From: Oscillatoria sp. CS-180
GTDB lineage: Bacteria > Cyanobacteriota > Cyanobacteriia > Phormidesmidales > Phormidesmidaceae
Direction of reading: 5' to 3'
Assembly (NCBI RefSeq): GCF_028330965.1
Contig: NZ_JAQMUB010000067.1
Location: 85,904-149,903, forward strand
Length of the DNA: 64,000 bases
A program made the translations under genes and the position numbers. Under the pieces are notes generated by a model. It did no database searches, was not told where the DNA came from, and saw only the letters and a list, made by a program, of their open reading frames with translations. Below, in pieces: positions 16,825 to 24,544 of this stretch (the first letter of the stretch is position 1; each line of letters starts with the position of its first letter).

Positions 16825-18978
16825 TTATTGCATCGCTAATGTCTTGAGAAAACTTTCGTTAGCCGGATCAGGTAAAGACTCTGTGGTAACGTCTTGCCGT
16901 TTGAACACCAACAGTGTGATGTCGTCAAACACCTTCTGGGTGTCGATAAATTGACAAACATCATCAATGATGGCTTGTTTGACCTGTTCTGCTGGATTCT
17001 GCCAATGTTTGCTCACCATTTCGCAGAGTCGTTCCAAGCCGTACTGCTGCTTATCGGGATTGTAGGCTTCGGGAATCCCATCGGTGTAAAGGACAATCCC
17101 ATCTCCAGGTTGCAGTTCCACAATGGCGTGATCAATGAATTCTGCAATATCGTCATCCAATCCAATGGGGAGGCCTAAATCCATCGTATCGATGCGCTCA
17201 ACCGTACCCTCGGCTCGCACCACTAGCGTTTCTTCGTGCTGACCGCTGATACTCACCCGACCTTCAGAGTAGTTGAGGATAGTCAAGGTCAAGTTGCGAT
17301 CGCTATTCATCCGCTGCACATTACGATAAATCGTGCGGTTGAGGGTGTCTAAAAATCGCACCAGGTCATACTCGCGAATTTCCTGTAGAGTGCGGACGGC
17401 GGTTTGGGTCATCAGCATCAGCAGGCCACTCTCTAACCCGTGGCCAGTCACATCTCCAATACCCAAAGTGACGATGCCTTCGGTCTGCAACACGTCATAG
17501 TAGTCACCCCCAACTTCATCAGCGGGTTCCATGTAGCCTGCAATGTCCAGACCTTCAACATTTTCTAATTCTTCTGCTTTGGGCAAGATCATCTGTTGAA
17601 TCTGGCGGGCTACGTCGAGTTCGGCCCCCATCCGCAGGTTCTCTGCCTTGAGCCGCTCATTCAATGCCAGAATTTGCTCATTGGCGCTAGCGAGTTCGGC
17701 AGTGCGTTCTTCTACCCGGTCTTCTAATGTTTCCAAAGACTCTTTAAGTTGAGCTGCCATGCTGTTGAACGATCGCGCCAAATCACCCACTTCGTCTTTA
17801 GAGGTTTCAGGGGCTTTAGCGTCCAAATCTCCCGCTTGAATACGGCTAGTAACTTCAGTGAGTCGTTTAATGGGTTCTGCAATTTGCTGCTGTAGCAGTT
17901 TGACCATTGCAAGGCCCACCCCTACTGCTAGCAAACCACCTAACAACGTCTGCCATTGCGCCAAAGCCAGCCCTCGACTGCCAGCCTGTAATTCTTGGGC
18001 TAAGTCGACTTGCTGATCGGTCACAATTTGCTTGAGCTGATTCAGCATCGACTCGGCCAGCGGTTCAGCCTGCTCTTGAAACAAGAATAAATCCTGACGG
18101 TACTGGTCACTATCAACAATGTCGAACATCTGCTCTGGCAAGGGGGCGATCGCCTGCCGTTGCTTAGCAATTGCCGTCATCCGGTTTCTCTGACTGTCGG
18201 TAAGGCCAGTCTGATTCTCCAAGAGCTGTTCCCAAACCAGTTGGTTCGCCCTCGCCAAAGCGTTGTATTCGAAGCGGAAGGCGGGTTCTCGGGTCACGAG
18301 ATAGCTTTGCAGGGCTGCGAGCGCTAATGAGAACGTATTCCTGAATTCCGCCATGTCACGCAGTAAGATTGTGTTGGCGCGGGAGGGCGATCGCAGTTCT
18401 TGCTCCTCTAGCATTAGCCCCATCTCTCGCTGAATCACAATCACGCTGGCATCGCCCTGCTCGTCCAGAATTTTCAACGCCGGTTGGTTATCCGTTAGAT
18501 TGTTTTGTAAGGCGATGAGCTGATCGGGTAACGCTAACCAATCGCGGTAGCTCGTTGTTAATTCCTCCAGTTGTTCCCGTGACTGGGCTGAGGCATCGCG
18601 ATCGCTAAATAACCTTTCCAACTGGGCTAAATCCGCCTCAAAGGCTTGACGGGTTTGCTGATATCGGTAGCGATATTCTGGTTCTCCGGTTGCCAAATAG
18701 GCCCGGATATTCGACAGCATTTTCAACAAGTTTTCTTGGGCATTGGCTGAGGCAAGGGTTGTCGGCACCCGCAGATCTTGAGTGCGCTGGATATTGGATG
18801 AGGCTACCTGTCCGGCCAAATAACTTGAGACCACCACCAACAGCGTAATTGCGACCAAACTGCCAAATCCCAACGTCAGCTTGCGGCCAATCTTCAGGTT
18901 TCGCAGCGTACGCCACAGCTGTAATCGGTTTAACTGGTGCGATCGCTTAGGCGTATTGTGATGGGATTTATGATTCAT
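16825..18978 (-). CDS. Membrane PP2C-type Ser/Thr phosphatase with HAMP domain (RsbU/SpoIIE-like)
   Basis: 717 residues. A first helix (LTLGFGSLVAITLLVVVSSYL) and a second near 345 (LLGGLLAVGVGLAMVKLL) bracket a roughly 290-residue extracytoplasmic, mostly helical sensor region resembling CHASE3-type domains. A HAMP linker follows (QQIAEPIKRLTEVTSRIQAG), then a coiled coil (VEERTAELASANEQILALNE). The PP2C domain shows GGDYYDVL, LGIGDVTGHGLESGLLM, IVLYTDGIPEAYN and DDITLLVF, with all metal-binding Asp residues. It would dephosphorylate the downstream STAS protein. Its start overlaps the end of the TRAP binding-protein gene by 11 bases, pointing to functional coupling with periplasmic ligand sensing. 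Confidence 0.88.
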   Translation of the reverse strand: MNHKSHHNTPKRSHQLNRLQLWRTLRNLKIGRKLTLGFGSLVAITLLVVVSSYLAGQVASSNIQRTQDLRVPTTLASANAQENLLKMLSNIRAYLATGEPEYRYRYQQTRQAFEADLAQLERLFSDRDASAQSREQLEELTTSYRDWLALPDQLIALQNNLTDNQPALKILDEQGDASVIVIQREMGLMLEEQELRSPSRANTILLRDMAEFRNTFSLALAALQSYLVTREPAFRFEYNALARANQLVWEQLLENQTGLTDSQRNRMTAIAKQRQAIAPLPEQMFDIVDSDQYRQDLFLFQEQAEPLAESMLNQLKQIVTDQQVDLAQELQAGSRGLALAQWQTLLGGLLAVGVGLAMVKLLQQQIAEPIKRLTEVTSRIQAGDLDAKAPETSKDEVGDLARSFNSMAAQLKESLETLEDRVEERTAELASANEQILALNERLKAENLRMGAELDVARQIQQMILPKAEELENVEGLDIAGYMEPADEVGGDYYDVLQTEGIVTLGIGDVTGHGLESGLLMLMTQTAVRTLQEIREYDLVRFLDTLNRTIYRNVQRMNSDRNLTLTILNYSEGRVSISGQHEETLVVRAEGTVERIDTMDLGLPIGLDDDIAEFIDHAIVELQPGDGIVLYTDGIPEAYNPDKQQYGLERLCEMVSKHWQNPAEQVKQAIIDDVCQFIDTQKVFDDITLLVFKRQDVTTESLPDPANESFLKTLAMQ

Positions 18979-20080
18979 CAGCCTGGAGAGAAAAACGGTT
19001 AAAACTTAGTTCATTAATTTGATTCCACTGGAAGATTTGACGCCGAAACTGACGCCACTGCTGGTATAACTGCTGAAAACTCAAGTCCTCGCCAGCCGTC
19101 TCTTCCAGGAGCTCAAAGGTGGCGGTGTGAGCTGCCTCTAAGATGTCTTGGCTAAAGGGTCTTAGCTCAACGCCTCGAAAGATGAGATTTTGTAAGGCTC
19201 GACCGTTTGCCGCATCAAACTCTGCCAGAATCGTCAGGTTCATCTCACTGGCAGCCGCTTGCAGGATGCGCTGATACGCCGTCGGCAACTGCTGCCACTG
19301 CTCCTGATTGATCAAAATTTCGTAGGTTGTGCTGGGTTCCCACCAACCGGGATAGTAGTAATATCTTGCAACTTCATAGAGACGAAGTTGTTCATCCCCA
19401 TGAGGATTCTGCCATTCTGCAGCGTCAATCTGACCCTCATCCAGTGCTGTTGCAATATCATTGACGCCTAGAAGTACAGGCTCTGCCCCCAGTTGTTCCA
19501 TCACCCGTGCCCCAAAACCGGGTAGACGCATCTTAAGTCCCTTTAGGTCATCAACGGTGTCCACCGTTTTATTGAACCAGCCTCCCATTTGGACCCCTGG
19601 GCTGCCAGCCATCAAAGCCACCAATCCCAAATCGTTGTAGATGGATTGGATCGCCTCTAAACCGCCGCCGTAGTAGAGCCAGGCATATTGTTGATAGGGC
19701 ATCAGACCAAAGGGCAGACTGGTGCCAAACACGAGGGCCGGGGCCTGATCGAGGTAATAGCCACTCGTGGTATGACCGCAGTCAACCTCACCCGACTGCA
19801 CGACAGAGAACACCTCTAACGCCGATACAATTTCCCCAGCTTCGTAGGGAGTAATGATAAATTGCCCCGCTGTCATTGTCGCCACTTTTTCACAGAACAT
19901 TTTGATAGCGCTAAAGATGATGTTGTTGCGACGGGGCCAACTCGTTGCCATGCGCCATTTGATTTCAGTTGATGAGGCAGGCGTCACCGCAGAGTTGATT
20001 TGGGCTTGCGCTGTTTGTTGAAGGGCGATCGCCCCTGTTGCCCCGAGGGTCAAATTTTGGAGTAGCCGTCTGCGCTGCAT
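18968..20080 (-). CDS. TRAP-type substrate-binding protein (DctP family), second of pair
   Basis: 370 residues with a twin-arginine-like N-terminus (QRRRLLQNLTLGATGAIAL). The mature part matches DctP proteins: WRMATSWPRRNNIIF, ITPYEAGEIV, GHTTSGYYLDQAPALVFGTSLPFG, then GLKMRLPGFGARVMEQLGAEPV with the conserved Arg that clamps a substrate carboxylate, and EWQNPHGDEQL. No TRAP permease genes (DctQ/DctM) are nearby. It starts 14 bp after its paralogue and its last codons overlap the phosphatase start by 11 bases. Its likely job is to present ligand occupancy to the phosphatase sensor domain rather than to feed transport; that is inference from gene order. Confidence 0.86.
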   Translation of the reverse strand: MQRRRLLQNLTLGATGAIALQQTAQAQINSAVTPASSTEIKWRMATSWPRRNNIIFSAIKMFCEKVATMTAGQFIITPYEAGEIVSALEVFSVVQSGEVDCGHTTSGYYLDQAPALVFGTSLPFGLMPYQQYAWLYYGGGLEAIQSIYNDLGLVALMAGSPGVQMGGWFNKTVDTVDDLKGLKMRLPGFGARVMEQLGAEPVLLGVNDIATALDEGQIDAAEWQNPHGDEQLRLYEVARYYYYPGWWEPSTTYEILINQEQWQQLPTAYQRILQAAASEMNLTILAEFDAANGRALQNLIFRGVELRPFSQDILEAAHTATFELLEETAGEDLSFQQLYQQWRQFRRQIFQWNQINELSFNRFSLQADES

Positions 20081-20094
20081 TGAACCGTTAGCTC

Positions 20095-21195
20095 CTAAAC
20101 GGTGTTAAAAGCAAATTGGGCAAGACTCAGAGAACTCACTCGATTCCAGGCATAGAGATTTTGTCGAAAATCTAACCATTGTCGATAGAGGGTGTCGAAA
20201 GTTCTATCATCTGCCGCAAATTCTTCGTACATGTCAAAGGCCGTCTGACGAACCGTTGCCAAAATCTCATCGCTAAAGGGCAGGGTTGTGGTTCCTCCTA
20301 ATCGAAAACGTTCTAGAATTTCCCGATTACGGGCGTTGTAGCGAGCAACCATAGCAAGGTTGGCAGCGGCAGATGCCGTTTTCAAAACCGTTTGATAGGC
20401 CGGGGGAAGATTAGCCCACTGCTGCTGGTTGATGAGTAATGCAAAAGTAGTCGCGGGTTCCCACCATCCGGGATAGTAATAATAGGCAGCAGCATTCTGT
20501 AACCCCAAGGTGCGGTCTTCCCTGGGACCAATCCATTCGACAGCGTCAATGGTGCCATCTAGCAAAGCAGGCACAATATTCTGCGCAGCAAGCGGGGTTG
20601 TGGCAACCCCCAATCGACTCAATACTTGGCCACCCAGACCCGGAATTCGCATTTTCAGTCCTGCTAAGTCAGCGACGGTGTTGATAGGTTGGCGGAACCA
20701 ACCACCCATCTGTCCCGTTGTGTTACCTGCTGGAAGCCAGACTAAGCCAAATGGGTCAAGCAGCTTTTGGATATTGGCAATGCCGCCACCACTGTAGAGC
20801 CAGGCGTGTTGCTGCTGCGTGTCAAAACCAAAGGGAATCGATGCGCCAAACGCCAAAGCTGGGTCTTTATCTACAAAGTAATAGAGTGCTGTATGAGCAC
20901 AGGGCACCTCTCCAGCTGCGACCGCATCAAACACACCCAGTGGTGGAGCCAATTCGCCCCCTTCGTAGGGAGTGATGGTAAAGCGCCCAGAGGTCATTTC
21001 ACTCACTCTCTGGCATAAAATGTCAAGTCCTTCGAAGACGTCGAGAAATCGAGGCCAACTCGTTGCCATACGCCAGTTGACGACAGGCTGCGATCGCTCT
21101 GGTTCGCTGGTCAGCTCTGGAGGGTAGCTGCAGGCTGTTAGTGCACCCGCCATACCGCCAACAGCAATTTGCTCAAAAAGGTGACGACGTTTCAT
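20095..21195 (-). CDS. TRAP-type substrate-binding protein (DctP family), first of pair
   Basis: 366 residues. The N-terminus KRRHLFEQIAVGGMAGALTACSY carries both an RR motif and a lipobox-like LTAC, so it may be a lipoprotein. DctP features: WRMATSWPRFLDVFEG, ITPYEGGELAPPLG, YYFVDKDPALAFGASIPFG, GLKMRIPGLGGQVLSRLGV and VEWIGPREDR. It shares overall layout and many segments (YYYYPGWWEP) with the next gene, so the two are paralogues. As first gene of the five-gene operon, it would be transcribed from a promoter in the 146-bp gap before the membrane-protein gene. The ligand is unknown; family members bind carboxylates. Confidence 0.86.
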   Translation of the reverse strand: MKRRHLFEQIAVGGMAGALTACSYPPELTSEPERSQPVVNWRMATSWPRFLDVFEGLDILCQRVSEMTSGRFTITPYEGGELAPPLGVFDAVAAGEVPCAHTALYYFVDKDPALAFGASIPFGFDTQQQHAWLYSGGGIANIQKLLDPFGLVWLPAGNTTGQMGGWFRQPINTVADLAGLKMRIPGLGGQVLSRLGVATTPLAAQNIVPALLDGTIDAVEWIGPREDRTLGLQNAAAYYYYPGWWEPATTFALLINQQQWANLPPAYQTVLKTASAAANLAMVARYNARNREILERFRLGGTTTLPFSDEILATVRQTAFDMYEEFAADDRTFDTLYRQWLDFRQNLYAWNRVSSLSLAQFAFNTV

Positions 21196-21341
21196 CTAAA
21201 AACTTCTAGGAGCGGGTTGAATAACCGCTTAAGATGACAGAAACAATCTGATATTACAGGGGGTTTAGCCCTAGACAAGGTTAGAAAAGTGAGGAATTTG
21301 AGGTCTGCAATGACGAGTAGTTCCTGATGTGAGTCACACCT

Positions 21342-21857
21342 TTAAACCTCTGTCAGCTTCAAGTCATCAACATAGAGCATCAAAAATCCCAAGGCAATGG
21401 TCATCCAAGACCGCCAAAAAGGCTGTATGGGAATATCCCACAGCAGCCCCCACGTACCACACCAAGACAAGATAATACCGATGTAGGTATAGACAGCAAT
21501 AAGGTTGGGATAGTGACGTTTAAGGTAGACAACTGCTTTACCCCATTGCCCCCGCCGCCTATCTATTGGTTTAAGTCGACTGGTTCTCATCAAAACCAAT
21601 TCATCAAGCGACTGATCGTCGATGTAGAGCATCGTTAAGCCCAGCACAAGCAAAAACAGATGTTTTGCCGCAACCACTGGGGCAACAGCAGAGACTGGAG
21701 CTAGTAGATCTTGTCCGCTAGCCCACGTGTCTGCAAGGTACCAGCTGCCACTCCAGATACTGACGATGCTGATCATAAGATAGATGGCATAAGCGTTAGG
21801 ATGGCTGTGCTTAAGCTGGAAGAAAAAGCGCTCTCGGTATCCACAGGGTTCAGGCAT
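21342..21857 (-). CDS. Small membrane protein with internal duplication
   Basis: 171 residues with four predicted membrane helices in two repeats. Repeat 1 has HPNAYAIYLMISIVSIWSGSW then LFLLVLGLTMLYIDDQSLDEL. Repeat 2 has YPNLIAVYTYIGIILSWCGTW then WMTIALGFLMLYVDDLKLTEV. Shared hallmarks are (H/Y)PN, W(C/S)G(T/S)W and the ending LGxxMLY(I/V)DDxxLxE. I do not recognise the family. Its ATG lies two bases past the stop codon of the EF-hand gene, so the two proteins are translationally coupled and probably act together. The acidic YDD pairs at both helix ends could bind cations, but that is speculation. Confidence 0.7.
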   Translation of the reverse strand: MPEPCGYRERFFFQLKHSHPNAYAIYLMISIVSIWSGSWYLADTWASGQDLLAPVSAVAPVVAAKHLFLLVLGLTMLYIDDQSLDELVLMRTSRLKPIDRRRGQWGKAVVYLKRHYPNLIAVYTYIGIILSWCGTWGLLWDIPIQPFWRSWMTIALGFLMLYVDDLKLTEV

Positions 21858-21859
21858 AG

Positions 21860-22456
21860 CTAAGTCAATAACAACATCTCGATAAAGCGAGTCCAGGTCA
21901 GCGGCAACGATTGTATCTGCGCTTTCAGCTGCGCCGATTCCTGTTCTGACAAATGCGCCTCACCGACACTGCGCATAGCCAAATTCATTTCTTTAAGACT
22001 GATCGCATCATCACCGTCAGCATGAATGGGCAAGAAGTATGTCGTAAATTCCTCATAATTAGCCATCAGCCGACGATGCCGCAGCATCAGCTCGCCAAAC
22101 TCTTCAAAGTCAATCTCGCCGCTGCCATCTCTATCAATGCAGTTAAACAAATAAGCCAATTCTGTCTCAGATGAAAATTGTCCCGTTTGGCGCAGATGTG
22201 CGGTCAATTCTTGCACCGATAGGGTGCCACTCTGATTGACATCAATCTGATTGAAAAAATATCTCAAGTCCCCTTGGACAGCGGCGCTGGCTTTGTTCAA
22301 TAGTTGACTACGGTCCCGAGGCGTAATTCCCCGTCCTAAGACCTCTAGCGCGTCAGCAATTTCCTGCTCGGTCAGATAGCCATCGTTGTTGGCGTCAAAT
22401 AGGGTATAGATTTCTCTAAACTCATGCTGACGATCTGCAGAAAGATTCGGAGGCAT
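21860..22456 (-). CDS. Calmodulin-like EF-hand protein
   Basis: 198 residues from the ATG at 22456, preceded by AAGGAG; an earlier TTG in frame is less likely. Four EF-hand units follow one another: DANNDGYLTEQE, DVNQSGTLSVQE, DRDGSGEIDFEE and a last one, HADGDDAISLKE. The first three have full Ca-ligand loops (D-x-D/N-x-D/S-G-x-(I/L)-x-x-x-E); the fourth lacks the initial Asp. There is no signal peptide, so it is a cytosolic calcium sensor. It is coupled (two-base gap) to the duplicated membrane protein downstream, suggesting a calcium-responsive membrane module. Confidence 0.85.
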   Translation of the reverse strand: MPPNLSADRQHEFREIYTLFDANNDGYLTEQEIADALEVLGRGITPRDRSQLLNKASAAVQGDLRYFFNQIDVNQSGTLSVQELTAHLRQTGQFSSETELAYLFNCIDRDGSGEIDFEEFGELMLRHRRLMANYEEFTTYFLPIHADGDDAISLKEMNLAMRSVGEAHLSEQESAQLKAQIQSLPLTWTRFIEMLLLT

Positions 22457-22589
22457 AACTTGAAAGCTCCTTGATTTGCAAGACAAAGGGCATCACATTA
22501 GTGGTGCGGAGCGGGATTTTGTGGGATTGCTGAGCATATTCAACTCTTTCATTTCAAGCGTTGGAAACAAAGAATTTCAGCAATGGGGG

Positions 22590-23966
22590 TTACTCCTGCA
22601 TGCCGGCATAGAGGAGTCGCATAAACAGCCGCGCTCCATCGTCTTGCTTCAGCTCTGCGTAGGTAGGTGGTTCCCGCACGCCGACTACTCGCAGGTCAGA
22701 CAGCAGTTCAGGATGGAACTGACAAGTAAACGATCGCCGCACTTTCCGCGTTTCGAAATCGATGTAGTTGATGCAAGTGGCAGAGCACTCGGTCACCACC
22801 TCACCGTGCTCTGCTGTCGAACAAAGAATCTCAATCGCATCGGGCAGACGAATGAGCCAGGATAACGAGCTATTAGCCACCACATGGCGACAGGGAATCA
22901 GGGCATCATGAATCAACCGATAGGCCCAGTTCGCAAAGAGAATTGCCTCTTCGTTCACCTCATCGGAATGGAACATGGCGATGTTGAGTTCATGTTCGTA
23001 CTCAATGGTCGTGTCGATGATGCCTTCATGTTGATCAGCTGTAATTTCATGGGCAGTCGTCAGCTCTTCAGGAATCGCTGACGTCTCGGCATCAGGAGAC
23101 TGATAGTGCAACAGCTGACGATCGCCCACTTCCTGCGATTCATTTTTGGCTACTGCAAATTCTGGATGAGTCCAGCCGTTAGCTACCTGCCGTCCGGTTT
23201 TCTTCAAAATGGGAAGCGATTGCCCCACAGACTGAATACGCTCACAAACCCGCTGCAGCGATCGCAGCGATTTTCCTTTCGCATCTCCGACAAGGGGACC
23301 TGACGTCAGCACTGCTTGAACCGCTTTTTGTAGCAGGCTGATATGGGCTTGAGCTGCAAGCTGATGTCCCAAACAGATAAAGATGGCGGGCGCACTGGTA
23401 GGCGATCGCGACAGCAAAATCCTTTCCGTCACCGCAATCAAATCGTCGTGCGAGCATCGGGACCCAGCAAAGGTTGTCGGGTCTCGCAGGGAAGGATCAC
23501 CGCCTTCCATCACGATCGCTAAACCAGACGCCAACACCGCCGTCAGCTTGTCGAGATCAAACACCCCGGATGACCAGAGCGGAAACAAAACGGTGTCACA
23601 ATCGGCAATGACTTGCGCTAGATAGGCCACGTTGATAGATGCCCGGACATGTTCACCCAGCGGGTTATGGCCCACATGCTCCCAAGGTTCAATGACTGCG
23701 ATCGCATTGCGATAGAGCTGTGGATTCATCAATAGTTGTTCGAAGGCGGCTTGAGAATCGATCACCTTTTCCAAAGGCTGCCCCTGCCCCCAAGCAAACT
23801 CAGGATTGTGCTCCACCACAGATCGATGCATGAGTGGGCTGGGGCTATGACGATCAGCCAGAAATCGGCCCAGCAAGATATGAATAGATTCGAAACCCGA
23901 ACCACTTTCACTCAAGTAGCCCGGCTGCGATCGCCAAATGTAGGGAGAAGCTTGCAGGTTAACCAT
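22590..23966 (-). CDS. Class-I glutamine-amidotransferase-like protein (458 aa)
   Basis: Residues about 85-205 and 405-425 carry the class-I amidotransferase landmarks: IFICLGHQ with Cys198 as nucleophile in an oxyanion loop, and FTCQFHPEL with His418 and Glu420. These are far apart for a usual roughly 200-residue domain; about 200 residues of unassigned sequence lie between them, including an acidic stretch (EITADQHEGIIDTTIEYEHE). So a large insertion in the domain is likely. No synthetase partner is adjacent. The start is an ATG with GTGAG upstream. The call as amidotransferase-fold is fairly firm; the acceptor and even the activity are unknown. Confidence 0.6.
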   Translation of the reverse strand: MVNLQASPYIWRSQPGYLSESGSGFESIHILLGRFLADRHSPSPLMHRSVVEHNPEFAWGQGQPLEKVIDSQAAFEQLLMNPQLYRNAIAVIEPWEHVGHNPLGEHVRASINVAYLAQVIADCDTVLFPLWSSGVFDLDKLTAVLASGLAIVMEGGDPSLRDPTTFAGSRCSHDDLIAVTERILLSRSPTSAPAIFICLGHQLAAQAHISLLQKAVQAVLTSGPLVGDAKGKSLRSLQRVCERIQSVGQSLPILKKTGRQVANGWTHPEFAVAKNESQEVGDRQLLHYQSPDAETSAIPEELTTAHEITADQHEGIIDTTIEYEHELNIAMFHSDEVNEEAILFANWAYRLIHDALIPCRHVVANSSLSWLIRLPDAIEILCSTAEHGEVVTECSATCINYIDFETRKVRRSFTCQFHPELLSDLRVVGVREPPTYAELKQDDGARLFMRLLYAGMQE

Positions 23967-24544
23967 CAACTCACAAAAATTGCATTTCTGACTGGACGAT
24001 TCCTAGAACTTCAAAGCATCTAGTTGCTCGTGACAGGCTCTTCCTTTAGGTCCTTTCTGCCGCCGCTTCATACAGCACCGTAAAGCTAGTGGTATGGCTT
24101 CAGCCCTCTGGCTCATACACAAACGGGTGCTCAGCACATCGCTAGATGTCCTTAACAGAACTGACGACGGCTATACCTCTGGCGTCAAAAGGTCCTCGGG
24201 CCATGAAACAGGGCCTAAATCCTAATGATGACTTTTAAGCAAAGCCAACATTGACCGAGAATATCAAAAAAGATCCGGCAATCGAAGTTGGAAAAAGTAA
24301 TGAAAATAGGCTCTTTCAAAGACCTCAACGTGAGAAAAGTAAGACAAGCGAGTTTAGCCCATGCCCATGCCTATCGACAGGGTCGTTATGTACCGGTCGA
24401 GTGCGACATACAGCAGCCTTACTCGTGTTGTTTAAAGGATCTTCATGCAAGCATTGACCGCTGGTTGGGTATTGTTAGCGCAGCGTAATGCCCGCAGCCA
24501 GTATTTTTATTTTCTAACAAAGAAATCGCCATGAAAGCTGTCTA
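23967..24544. other. Intergenic region with a partial dispersed repeat
   Basis: 578 bp without a supported gene. Bases 24157-24174 read GAACTGACGACGGCTATA, the right half of the palindromic repeat found complete at 32105-32146. A plus-strand frame at 24288-24488 has no good start site and no recognisable family, so it is not called. Confidence 0.45.

Noticed and set aside
24288..24488. 66-codon plus-strand frame in the gap after the amidotransferase-like gene
   Set aside because: Weak start and no recognisable family; overlaps another frame in the same gap. Could be revisited if conserved.
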